Positions 1 to 8,114 of a stretch of 64,000 bases of DNA are shown here, in pieces. Under the pieces are notes generated by a model. The model did no database searches. It was not told the origin of the DNA and saw only the letters and a program-made list of their open reading frames with translations. Positions within the stretch are counted from its first letter, which is position 1; the number at the start of each line of letters is the position of its first letter. Source of the stretch: Cytophagales bacterium. GTDB taxonomy: Bacteria; Bacteroidota; Bacteroidia; Cytophagales; Cyclobacteriaceae. The position numbers were made by a program, and so were the translations under genes. The stretch lies in NCBI GenBank assembly GCA_022360015.1, contig JAKSDQ010000158.1, forward strand, positions 1 through 64,000, given 5' to 3'.

Positions 1-263
1 CTTCAAAACTAATCCAAAAGCCTCAGCAAGTTTCATAAATGGAAAGCTAGGGTTACAGAAAAATAACCAACGCACATTTGCAAGCCCGAAAGTCTCTAAT
101 TAGATTAAATAAAACTCATAGATTTTTAAGCCTCAGCAAGCACCTGAAAAGCTATTATAAGTAGCAAAGCCAAATCGAATGATCTCTCTTTTACTTTGCG
201 CTCTTCCCAGCAATTCCAATCATCTTTTTAATTTCAGCTAAAAGCAAATCCTGGTCAAAATTT

Positions 264-518
264 TCATTCTTCCTTCATGCTTGCTTCATAATAACTACAT
301 GCTCTGTCTACCAGGTAACCAGGTGTTACATCCAGGGCCTTTGCAACATGAATGATCATCTCCACCTTGGGCACACGCTTTCCAGCGTCATAACGTTGAA
401 AAGTACTCCGATCGAGGTGGTCTGATAATCTCAATAGTTTTTCCTGAGAAAGCCCTCTTTCCAGTCTTAATTCGCGTATTGCTTTACCAAAAGCGCGCTC
501 TAATTTTTCTTTGCTCAT
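264..518 (-). CDS. XRE-family helix-turn-helix regulator
   Basis: Small DNA-binding protein of the Cro/C1 (XRE) type. From the ATG at 518 it has 84 residues; a TTG five codons upstream is possible but less likely. The HTH core runs from about residue 8 to 68: an RELRLERGLSQEKL helix, a recognition helix around DRSTFQRYDAGKRVPK, then a VAKALDVTPGYLV helix, all usual for the family. The target is unknown; regulation of nearby accessory genes is only a guess. Odd: past the stop at 264, the same strand continues in a shifted frame to a stop at 191-193 with coding-like text (NFDQDLLLAEIKKMIGIAG). One extra base near 265-272 would explain this, and the repaired protein would have about 108 residues. 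Confidence 0.8.
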   Translation of the reverse strand: MSKEKLERAFGKAIRELRLERGLSQEKLLRLSDHLDRSTFQRYDAGKRVPKVEMIIHVAKALDVTPGYLVDRACSYYEASMKEE

Positions 519-533
519 CTGATTGTAAATCAA

Positions 534-973
534 AAGTTAGCTGATTTTTAAATTAATTTACAAAAATACATCCAAATAGACGGTTATCATTTGGGTATAG
601 TTCGAAATCTGGTTTAATGCTAGTCTACAAAAGTTTAATTATGAAAATTTCCAAACAAAAAACCGAGTAACTATGAAAGTAAAAACCAACCAAAGCCCGG
701 AAAACACCCACCTCCCTTCAAAGGCCAGGCTCATTTCACTCAAGCGTGATCATTATAAAGTTTAGAGCGTCGGAATATATATATTTCTATTAACAAAAAA
801 TTATTTTTTTGTTAATCATTGAGTATTTTTATATAATTGTAATGATTAAATAACATATAGCTTTGGCATAAAAATAAATCGTGAAATGTTTCCGTATATT
901 TTCCAGGCATAGCCGATGATCAAAAAACAACATTTTATTCAAAATATAAATTCAAACACTAAAACAATTCCCA
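534..973. other. AT-rich gene-poor gap upstream of the Panacea gene
   Basis: This gap separates the divergent XRE gene and the Panacea operon. It is very AT-rich. The only open stretch of note is a 30-codon ORF at 673-765 (+), starting MKVKTNQSPENTHLPSK, with no recognised similarity and no clear ribosome site. I do not call it a gene. A perfect AT-rich inverted repeat is listed separately at 789-816. I see no good TAnnTTTG promoter box. Confidence 0.5.
789..816. repeat. 12-bp perfect inverted repeat upstream of panA
   Basis: ATTAACAAAAAA (789-800) is followed after a 4-nt spacer by its exact reverse complement TTTTTTGTTAAT (805-816). It lies about 158 bp before the Panacea-domain gene. It could be an operator or an AT-rich hairpin. 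Low sequence complexity means chance formation cannot be excluded. Confidence 0.4.
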
Positions 974-1447
974 ATGTACAGTCCTCTGACCATAGCGAAT
1001 TTTTTTATAAAGAAAGGTATTGAATTCAGCGATCCTATATCTCAAACCAAGATTCAAAGACTAGTATATATAGCGCATGGATGGTATTTGGCTTTAACAG
1101 GTGATCCACTTATCAATTCTGTGGTTGAAGCCTGGAGATTCGGGCCAATTATTCCTGAAATTTATGATGCATTCAAAGCCTATGGAAATCTGCCGCTCAA
1201 ACATGTTATAGATAATAAAGAATCAATCAACAAGGAGGTTAAAAAATTACTGGAGGTTGTATGGAATTTATACGGAAGATATTCAACTTTTTTTCTTTCA
1301 AATTTTACTCACCAATCGAATACACCATGGGACATAGTGGCAAAAGAGTATTCATATAACATTCCGGCAAATAAGGATATCGATGATCGTATAATAAGAG
1401 CGTATTTTACTTCCCTGAGTAAGAAAATGAGTATAGCCGGAGTTTGA
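974..1447 (+). CDS. Panacea-domain (DUF4065) protein, PanA-like antitoxin
   Basis: 157-residue protein matching the Panacea/DUF4065 family (also seen in phage GepA and SocA-like proteins). Hallmarks are the N-terminal SPLTIANFFIKKG, the TKIQRLVYIAHGWYLALTG helix (about residues 25-43) and the EAWRFGPIIPEIYDAFKAYG segment (about 52-71). In PanAT systems this domain is the antitoxin and neutralises many unrelated toxins, including small membrane toxins. The gene overlaps the next reading frame by four bases (TTG start at 1444 within the stop), typical of a translationally coupled toxin-antitoxin pair. What follows is a two-helix membrane protein, so a PanAT-type pair is the best reading. Activity as an antitoxin is inferred, not shown. 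Confidence 0.8.
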   Translation: MYSPLTIANFFIKKGIEFSDPISQTKIQRLVYIAHGWYLALTGDPLINSVVEAWRFGPIIPEIYDAFKAYGNLPLKHVIDNKESINKEVKKLLEVVWNLYGRYSTFFLSNFTHQSNTPWDIVAKEYSYNIPANKDIDDRIIRAYFTSLSKKMSIAGV

Positions 1448-1829
1448 AAAACTTAAACGAACTTATAGAAAAGTTAGATAAATTGGAGGGTGCTTCCGAA
1501 TTACCGCCACGAGATTTTTCCGATCCTCCAAAAGAACTGCTCAGAGAAGAGTCCAATCGGCATGACATAAACCTGCTCTATTTTCAAAGTTATGAGCAAG
1601 ATATAAAAGAAAGAAATACGCTAGTCGAATATTTACATTAATTACAGGGTGGCTGGCGATAATTCTCTTCATTGTTGTTTTTCAGGGAATACGGAGTTTC
1701 CCATTTACCAATAATCCATTTGTGTTAACAGATACCGTAATGGTCACATTAATCACCACAACTACTGCCAACATTGCGGCTTACTTTTTAGTTGTAACCA
1801 AATACCTATTTCCAAATCATAGAAAGTAA
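1444..1829 (+). pseudogene. Frameshifted two-helix membrane protein, likely PanT-type toxin
   Basis: Two overlapping frames read as one small membrane protein. Frame A (1444-1641, TTG start) gives a soluble acidic start, MKNLNELIEKLDKLEG to YFQSYEQDIKER. Frame B, displaced by -1 and open from 1596 to the stop at 1827-1829, gives KKYASRIFTLITGWLAII, then FIVVFQGI, a loop, DTVMVTLITTTTANIAAYFL and a KYLFPNHRK end. The switch must fall within 1596-1641; one missing A in the A-rich run near 1606-1616 would restore a single protein of about 128 residues. The repaired protein resembles membrane proteins I know from genes next to DUF4065 antitoxins. Read as shown, the toxin is split: genuine inactivation, a sequencing error or frameshifting are all possible. 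No canonical X-XXY-YYZ heptamer is in frame. Confidence 0.6.
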
Positions 1830-2067
1830 GCGTTAGATTTTTAAAATATAGGCATATACTGCTTTTTAAGGTGAGTTTAGTTGATGTTTTGATGGTATCC
1901 TTTTCCTGGTTAAAATCTAACCCTCTAAAAAATAATAGTTTTGACAACGAAGTCATGCTGCCAGACTGAAATTTTCATTCTTTATACTTATCTTAGAAAA
2001 GTCAGAAGTGCTTATAATCAATACATAATAACCTTTAATAATCATTCCAGCGACCCAATCAAGGAAA

Positions 2068-2802
2068 ATGAATATTACCGCCTACATTGTAAACGATACA
2101 AGTAACAGATTACTTACCATAGAGCCCGCCGGGAAAACAAGAAATTGGATGGACGCGTCATCAGGTAAGTATGCTTACAATTGCCTGCCCTTGGTGATAG
2201 CCAATCAGCTTGGCTGGGTAGTTAAGGCCGCGCCTTCGTTTAGTGTAATATGGGATGGAAGGAATGAAAAGGACGCCATCAAATTCCATTTTCATGAACA
2301 GGAACCGGAAATGTCACAATTTGTAGTTTCTCATTTTGGACAGGGAATTATCTCTTTCAGGCTCCCATGGGTATTCCGTACCGATCCCGGCATCGGTTTA
2401 ATTGTCAGAGGTCCCTCTAACCAATGGTTACCCGGAGCCCATGGACTGGACGGGTTTGTGGAGACGTGGGGACTGGAATCCACATTCACTATGAACTGGA
2501 AGATTACCATACCTGACTTTACGGTTCACTTTCCCAGCCATTTTCCCTTTTGCCAAATATTGCCATATGAGATTGCCACCATCAATAACTATGCCTGCTC
2601 AAGAAAGCATATCTCCGAAAACAAAGAACTGGATCTCAAATATTCGAAATGGCTGAGCCGGAGAAAAGAAACACTAAAAAACCTGTTCAGTGGCACTAAA
2701 ACCACCAACTATTACGAAAAGAATTACATCAAGGGCCAGGATGTGGAAGGTGAAAAGGTCGAAGGGCATTTTAAGAAACTCGACCTATCGCAGTTTAAGT
2801 AA
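2068..2802 (+). CDS. DUF6065 family protein
   Basis: 244-residue soluble protein without signal peptide or membrane helix. The body (IANQLGWVV, SHFGQGIISFRLPWVFRT, LIVRGPSNQW, DGFVETWGLESTFTMNWKIT, FPFCQILPY) matches my memory of the DUF6065 family, whose function is not known. The C-terminal 60 residues are charged and repetitive (KNYIKGQDVEGEKVEGHFKK). It stands alone between the Panacea pair and the myo-inositol oxygenase gene, and no operon is evident. The start ATG at 2068 is the first in frame. I assign no function. Confidence 0.7.
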   Translation: MNITAYIVNDTSNRLLTIEPAGKTRNWMDASSGKYAYNCLPLVIANQLGWVVKAAPSFSVIWDGRNEKDAIKFHFHEQEPEMSQFVVSHFGQGIISFRLPWVFRTDPGIGLIVRGPSNQWLPGAHGLDGFVETWGLESTFTMNWKITIPDFTVHFPSHFPFCQILPYEIATINNYACSRKHISENKELDLKYSKWLSRRKETLKNLFSGTKTTNYYEKNYIKGQDVEGEKVEGHFKKLDLSQFK

Positions 2803-2838
2803 AACAACTGAACAGAAAAAAGTGCAAAGCATCTAGTT

Positions 2839-3696
2839 TTAAAATTTAAGCGCTGCAGGCAGGTATTTTGAGGCCAATTGCTCGTAGTAGGGTTTCAATT
2901 CCTCCACATTCGGTGGTGTGGGGGATTTGGAATACAGATCATAAGGATTGAATGCCTGAACCCATTTGAACATTTTGTGGTCATAATCGTCCATCAGGTG
3001 GTCGTAGGCATTTTCACGGTGTTGGGCGTAAAAAGAGTGGTACCTGATCATGTAAAGTGCCTGGTCAGGCAAGTAGTCTTTCATGATATGGTACAGGTAC
3101 TCATCGTGTCCCCATGACATATGGACATTCCTCAAACCACAATTCGGTTCATAAACCCCGTATTTTGTATTGTACTTTTCATTGTGATGGTCGGGATTAT
3201 CTTCAAAAAATTCGGGATATACAATTTTGTCAGAAAACCGGCACCCCACCGGGAAGGTATCACCGACCACCGCCCATTGCGGCTCGCCAAACAGGCAAAG
3301 GACTTTGCCCAGATCGTGCAAAAAACCGGTTAACACAAACCAATCGGGATGACCATCGGCCCTGATGGCTTCCGATGTTTGCAAAAGGTGCTGAGTTTGG
3401 TCGAGATCAATATCAGGATCCGAGTCGTCTATCAATGTATTCAGAAATTCTACCGCTTCCCAAAGAGACATGTTCTTTTTTTCAAACGATAAAAACTCCC
3501 GCTCCTTTTCCAGAACAAAATCATAGGTTTGATGCGTATGGTTGAGCCAGTAGAATTCTTTTACGGTGTCCCTGGCAGGGTCATCATAGTTTCTGTATGC
3601 TTCCTGGTTTTTGTGGGAATTTTCGGGATATCTTTTTAAAAGATCTTCTTCCCACAATTCCTCCATTTTATTGAAGTCCGACTTTTCGCTATTCAT
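2839..3696 (-). CDS. myo-Inositol oxygenase (MIOX)
   Basis: 285 residues, the same length as mammalian MIOX. The enzyme is a di-iron HD-superfamily dioxygenase that opens myo-inositol to D-glucuronate. All six expected iron ligands are visible: H103 ([12 protein letters not shown]), H127 and D128 ([11 protein letters not shown]), H197 ([11 protein letters not shown]), H220 (MIRYHSFY) and D253 (FNPYDLYSK). The [11 protein letters not shown] entry near residue 51 is also typical. The enzyme is best known from eukaryotes and is patchy in bacteria, so horizontal acquisition is plausible. No other recognisable inositol or glucuronate catabolic gene adjoins it; the sugar isomerase-like and Gfo/Idh/MocA genes lie 8-12 kb away. 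Confidence 0.93.
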   Translation of the reverse strand: MNSEKSDFNKMEELWEEDLLKRYPENSHKNQEAYRNYDDPARDTVKEFYWLNHTHQTYDFVLEKEREFLSFEKKNMSLWEAVEFLNTLIDDSDPDIDLDQTQHLLQTSEAIRADGHPDWFVLTGFLHDLGKVLCLFGEPQWAVVGDTFPVGCRFSDKIVYPEFFEDNPDHHNEKYNTKYGVYEPNCGLRNVHMSWGHDEYLYHIMKDYLPDQALYMIRYHSFYAQHRENAYDHLMDDYDHKMFKWVQAFNPYDLYSKSPTPPNVEELKPYYEQLASKYLPAALKF

Positions 3697-3886
3697 GATA
3701 GTTAAATTTTACAACGGAAATTATCCGATAGAAATCACTGCATATATAGTACTAATATAAGCATTACATGCCATAGATAAAATATCTTTACAACTTCCGG
3801 CGGCTTGGGAGCGTAAGGGATGTATTAAATTTTTGTCTTTTTCTATTTTTTCTTGATATTTTGACAAAAAGAAAGGTACTTCTTAG

Positions 3887-5686
3887 ATGCGAGACAAACT
3901 ATATGGCAATACAATTCTACAACTACTGCTCAGGGCTGTCATTTGTCTGATAGTAGTTGCGGGTATGTTCTGTTGTACCACACCTGAGACGCCATTGAAT
4001 GCCGAAGAACCTGATTCATCGGCGGTGACACGTATAGTGAGGCCGGCTTTCTTATCCGACGATCACACCTGGGCAGACTCCATCTTAAAAACCATGACCT
4101 TGGATGAAAAGATAGGCCAGTTAATTATGGTCCGGGCCTATTCAAACCAGGGCTACCGGCACCGGAAAGACATTGAGAAGCAGATTGAAAAATACGGAGT
4201 GGGTGGCTTGATATTCTTTCAGGGAGGTCCCGGGCGGCAGGCAATATTGACTAACCGGTACCAGTCCATCTCAAAGATCCCGCTTTTTATCGCCATGGAT
4301 GGTGAATGGGGACTGGGCATGCGCCTGGACAGCGTATTGAGTTACCCTTATCAGATGACATTAGGAGCGATACAGGATGATCAACTCATCAAATCCATGG
4401 CGGAAGATATGGGCCAACAGTTCAGGAGACTGGGTGTTCAATGGAATCTGGCACCGGTGGTGGACGTTAACAACAATGCCAACAACCCTGTCATCAATTA
4501 CCGGTCATTTGGTGAGGACAAATACAATGTTGTGCTGAAAAGCCAGCAATACATAGCAGGCCTGGAAAAACAGCGCATCTTAACCGCGTTGAAACACTTT
4601 CCGGGCCATGGTGATACAAGCACTGATTCGCACAAGGCCCTGCCGGTCATTGACCATGAGCTCGGTAGGCTGGAAAACATCGAATTGTTTCCATTTATCC
4701 AGTTAATTCAAAAGGGGGCGCTGGCTGTCATGGTAGGCCATTTAAGCGTACCAGCGCTGGACTCCACGCAAAAATACCCTACTTCCCTTTCAAAAACTGT
4801 CATTAATGAACTATTGAAGAATGAAATGGGATTTGAGGGCTTGGTCATCAGCGATGCCATGGATATGAGGGGACTGACTGACTACGTGGAAAAAGACAGC
4901 GCTGAAGTCCTGGCCCTGCTGGCCGGTAATGATATTATTGAATTAGTAGAAGACGTGGAGTTTGCTGTTCAATCCATTAAAAAGGCGGTATTGACTAACA
5001 AAATCCCTGCATCTGAAATTGACCAAAAATGTAGAAAGGTATTGCTGGCAAAATACTGGACCGGGCTTTTCAAAAAATCACCAGTGGCATTGGAAAACCT
5101 GTATAAGGATTTAAACGACAGCGCATTTGTTACTTTGATATCGGAACTTTATCGCCGGTCAATTACTTTGTTGGAGAACAAAGACAGTGTATTGAACAAT
5201 CTGACTTTGGGTGACCGGTCCGTTGCGGTCATATCCGTTGGCAGCGGCAGGGCTTCGCCGTTTGCAAAAAATGTGGCTGATACACTCCGCACCAGGCCAT
5301 TGGTGTTACCCAGGTATGCCAGTCACAACCATACTATGGAACTGCGAAAGAACATTGAAAAGGCCGACTACGTTTTACTTTCACTGCATCAGATATCCCG
5401 GCAATCTGGAGTCAAACCGGGCTATGGCAAAAATACCAGGGCTGTAATAGAGGAGTTACTGGGCCGACATAACGTGGTACTGGTCAGTTTCAGGAATCCT
5501 TATGTTTTATCTCATATCAAAAATGTGGAAAAGGCCAGGGTGGTGTTACTAACCTACCAGGATAATGAGGTGACACAAAACACAGTTTTGGAGATATTCA
5601 ACGGAAACTGGTGTATTTCAGGAAAATTGCCCGTAACAATTAACGACAACTGGCGTGCAGGGCATGGTATTACCTTAGAAAAATAG
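3887..5686 (+). CDS. Glycoside hydrolase family 3 protein, beta-N-acetylhexosaminidase type
   Basis: 599-residue exported protein, probably a lipoprotein: hydrophobic residues 12-28 precede cysteines 29-30. The GH3 TIM barrel spans roughly 60-390. The NagZ-type signature KHFPGHGDTSTDSH is at residues 236-249, where the histidine-aspartate pair acts as general acid/base in the NagZ subgroup. The catalytic nucleophile is probably D323 in LVISDAMDMRGL. Residues about 400-599 resemble the GH3 C-terminal domain. Substrates are likely N-acetylglucosaminides such as peptidoglycan fragments. Unlike many Bacteroidota homologues there is no fused beta-lactamase-like domain. An XRE gene follows after three bases, so the two are probably cotranscribed. 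Confidence 0.88.
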   Translation: MRDKLYGNTILQLLLRAVICLIVVAGMFCCTTPETPLNAEEPDSSAVTRIVRPAFLSDDHTWADSILKTMTLDEKIGQLIMVRAYSNQGYRHRKDIEKQIEKYGVGGLIFFQGGPGRQAILTNRYQSISKIPLFIAMDGEWGLGMRLDSVLSYPYQMTLGAIQDDQLIKSMAEDMGQQFRRLGVQWNLAPVVDVNNNANNPVINYRSFGEDKYNVVLKSQQYIAGLEKQRILTALKHFPGHGDTSTDSHKALPVIDHELGRLENIELFPFIQLIQKGALAVMVGHLSVPALDSTQKYPTSLSKTVINELLKNEMGFEGLVISDAMDMRGLTDYVEKDSAEVLALLAGNDIIELVEDVEFAVQSIKKAVLTNKIPASEIDQKCRKVLLAKYWTGLFKKSPVALENLYKDLNDSAFVTLISELYRRSITLLENKDSVLNNLTLGDRSVAVISVGSGRASPFAKNVADTLRTRPLVLPRYASHNHTMELRKNIEKADYVLLSLHQISRQSGVKPGYGKNTRAVIEELLGRHNVVLVSFRNPYVLSHIKNVEKARVVLLTYQDNEVTQNTVLEIFNGNWCISGKLPVTINDNWRAGHGITLEK

Positions 5687-5689
5687 ATC

Positions 5690-6109
5690 ATGAAGGATTT
5701 GTTTAAGCGGCTAAAGTCCTGTAGAAAACAATTAGGGTTTTCCCAGGCCGAAATGGCGCAGAAATCATATTTCGAACAAAAAGATATCAGCCGCTTTGAA
5801 AATGGCAAAGTGAAATTTATCCCTATCCCTTATATTGTTTTTTTGTATCGACAGGGCATTAACCTGAACTGGCTCTACAGTGGCGAAGGCCCGGCTATGA
5901 TTGAAGATCTGGCTATCCCCGACCATCCGAAGGACCCGGAACTTAACCGCCAACCGTCAATTCCCACCGAGATTCAGCACAAAATAGAAGAACAAAAAGA
6001 GCAATTGCTTACCCTGCAGGTAGAAAATAAGCTCCTCAAAAAACAGGTAAAGGAATTGAAGGTTGAGCGTAAGACATTGCTTGAGGCTTTTAAAACAATT
6101 GGGAGGTAA
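5690..6109 (+). CDS. XRE-family regulator with C-terminal coiled coil
   Basis: 139 residues. The HTH region (about 1-60) reads LFKRLKSCRKQLGFSQAEMA, then a recognition helix around FEQKDISRFENGKVK and the phage-repressor-like YRQGINLNWLYSGEGPAM. After a proline-rich link, residues 95-135 are heptad-like and charged (EEQKEQLLTLQVENKLLKKQ), predicting a coiled coil for dimerisation. It starts three bases after the GH3 gene, so it is probably in the same transcript. This HTH-plus-coiled-coil layout is common in Bacteroidota, but a target cannot be assigned. Confidence 0.8.
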   Translation: MKDLFKRLKSCRKQLGFSQAEMAQKSYFEQKDISRFENGKVKFIPIPYIVFLYRQGINLNWLYSGEGPAMIEDLAIPDHPKDPELNRQPSIPTEIQHKIEEQKEQLLTLQVENKLLKKQVKELKVERKTLLEAFKTIGR

Positions 6110-6230
6110 AATGGAACATCGTAATTTTTTTAGTCAATTTCCGGTGTTTTTCGGGGCATCGGGAGCCTGGTCAGTCAGTACGGATGTCACGGTGGTGATT
6201 TAATTGGGAATTTTGTTTTACAGATAATGA

Positions 6231-6315
6231 TTTTTAAATTATTTCAGCACCAATCCAATCTTAAACCCAATCGTTACACTTTATCTGAAATCCGATTCAG
6301 GATGCAGATCTTCCC
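6231..6315 (-). pseudogene. Duplicated 3'-end remnant of the beta-barrel-like gene at 8115
   Basis: These 85 bases match 8107-8191 with only two differences. The minus strand reads the last 25 or so codons of the 8115-8822 gene (EDLHPESDFR, stop, SVTIGFKIGLVLK, stop): one substitution turns the tyrosine codon into TAA. Similarity ends abruptly at 6315/8191, so this is a fragment of a paralogue or a duplication scar. The rest of the 6110-6571 gap is AT-rich and shows no gene I can support. Confidence 0.8.
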
Positions 6316-6571
6316 CTATTTTCCAAATTGCAAAACCCATTTTCAAAAATTATCAGCCTAAATCGTGTATGGGCCGTTCTTTAAATAGGGTGTGGCAAAC
6401 AGAAAAAAGAAGGTAATAATTATTGGACAAACGTATGAGTACAGGCTAATATCGCTACAGGAAGTATTGGTAGCCCCTGTATACCATAAATTCTATGGCC
6501 ATTAAAGCCATCGATATACTTCCCAATAGCATTTCTTGCAGATAGGAAAACATCGCTGCAGCGAAGAAAAT

Positions 6572-6940
6572 TTAGTTTCCGGTTCCATCGGCCGGATGCT
6601 CTGCATCAATTTTAATAAGGGTTCTGATTGTTGATTTACTTGAATATTTAGCGATTTCCCTGGCATCCTTTATGATAGAAAATTTACCCTTCAACATATC
6701 AACTAAATCAAACTTTTTTGAAAAATCATCCATCAAATATTGTTTTCCTTTATAGAGTACTAACGTAGATTGACCCTGTTCCTTGTTGGAATAATAAGCT
6801 TGTAAAGCGTCTTTTTGTTCATCAAAAGTACTATTTGAGAAATCATTTTCATGGGTTATTGCATAATCGTTATTCAAAGATTTTGATCCGCTGCAAGCAG
6901 TTAGTAATAGCACCATCATTAATACTGATAATCTCATCAT
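6572..6940 (-). CDS. Small hypothetical lipoprotein
   Basis: 122 residues from the ATG at 6940; the longer frame needs a TTG start and would put ten residues before a clean signal peptide. The N-terminus MMRLSVLMMVLLLTACSGSK is a typical lipoprotein signal with the lipobox LTAC. The mature part is charged and ends with HPADGTGN. One segment (YKGKQYLMDDFSKKFDLVDMLKGKFS) suggests a compact domain, but I recognise no family. Adjacent same-strand genes are also small exported proteins, so this looks like a lineage-specific surface protein cluster. Confidence 0.65.
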   Translation of the reverse strand: MMRLSVLMMVLLLTACSGSKSLNNDYAITHENDFSNSTFDEQKDALQAYYSNKEQGQSTLVLYKGKQYLMDDFSKKFDLVDMLKGKFSIIKDAREIAKYSSKSTIRTLIKIDAEHPADGTGN

Positions 6941-6975
6941 CTGTTTTAGTTGGTTAATTGTAATATACAAAATTT

Positions 6976-7492
6976 TCAGCTCAAATTTTTATACCTCTTT
7001 TTATTTATGCTCGCATATTCATCATCACCAGGGGGGCAAATCGGGTCAAGCCCAACACAGTTAATGCCGCAAGGCACGAAGATTGATGCACCTGTGCTAT
7101 CATCAGTGAAAAGGGTTCCATATACCCAACATCCCGACTGCGTGAAAAAATACCCTTTTTCGATTTTATTGGGTTCTACCATTTCTAACAGAAGATTGAT
7201 CAAGCCCCTTTAATTTATAAAAATTAGCCATGTAGTCGGAGTTTTCATCTTCCACGTTTTTTACTTTGATTAAGTCGTCTGAAAATAGCTCACCGGGATT
7301 ATTTGTAGCATAGGTAACTTCAATTTCGATGAAACCATTTTCTGATGCAGAACTTTCAAAAAGCATGGTCAATTCCATAAATTCCGGTCGTTGTAATTCA
7401 CCTTCTGTCGAACAGGCAAAGCTAAAGGTTAAAAAAAGAACGGTTAAAAAAAGACATTGTTTAGACTGACAAAATGGATAGACTTCTTTCAT
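6976..7492 (-). pseudogene. Frameshifted hypothetical lipoprotein
   Basis: Two overlapping frames look like one gene. The first (7492 to 7166) starts with an ATG and a lipoprotein-like signal (VLFLTFSFACS) and runs through EVTYATNNPGELFSDDLIKVKN to KLKGL. The second frame (7203 to 6976), displaced by +1, continues with EMVEPNKIEKGYFFTQSGCWVYGTLF, a cysteine-rich CGINCVGLDPICPPGDD and a stop. The ends VRNGRTQ of the first frame and MINLLLE of the second look non-coding. A one-base insertion near 7170-7200 would explain the break; the repaired protein would have about 170 residues. A sequencing error is possible. Confidence 0.5.
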
Positions 7493-8114
7493 AGATCAAT
7501 GTAGTTTAAAGTGAAAACATAATGACTATTTATTCCGATTGGCATAATTACTGGTTGATTAAATAAAATCGTTGTTTAAAAAAAGAAAATTATTGTTAAT
7601 TTCAAATATCTTGAGAAGATATATGAGACTAAGATATTCTTTCCTCACATAGTACTTCATTTAACAATTAATCCGTAACAGCCCGGTAGAAATCTAATTT
7701 AGCAGCAGATTGCTGGAAAAATTAATCCTTAATCACTACAAAACATTTGATAAAATAGTCTATTAGTCGTTGGCACCAGGAATTTCCTGGAATTACTGTT
7801 TAGAAAACAGACCTCCGGATATTGATCTGCTTTTTCTTTTACCTTTACATATTTGCCAAGAACATGACATGTTTGAGAAGAATTTCCATAGGTGCTAATA
7901 TAGATTAGTCCAAAAATAGGTTTGTAGTTTTAATAATAAAACTTTTGTACATAGCCAAAGAAATTCAGCATACGGTGTAATAAACAATCAAACTTTTTTG
8001 AATTTATTTACAGAAATTGAAAAATTGATTGCTGGCAGTCATTTCCGGATAATATCCGCTTGTGCCGAAAGAGATAGCCTGTAATAAAAGTTCTTAGCCT
8101 AGTGTTTTTTTAAA
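7493..8114. other. 622-bp AT-rich gap without recognised gene
   Basis: I see no convincing reading frame on either strand. The only structure noticed is the short palindrome CCAGGAATTTCCTGG at about 7776-7790. Together with the neighbouring broken lipoprotein and the duplicated fragment at 6231 it looks like decaying accessory sequence. Confidence 0.5.

Noticed and set aside
18-140. 13-base direct repeat AAGCCTCAGCAAG at 18-30 and 128-140
   Set aside because: Only two copies, no neighbouring element or palindrome; too little to call an attachment site or array.
673-765. 30-codon ORF upstream of the Panacea gene
   Set aside because: No ribosome site, no recognised similarity and no leader-type signature; length fits chance.
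1762-1956. 64-codon minus-strand frame over the membrane-toxin 3' end
   Set aside because: It is antisense to the recognisable membrane segment and lacks coding character.
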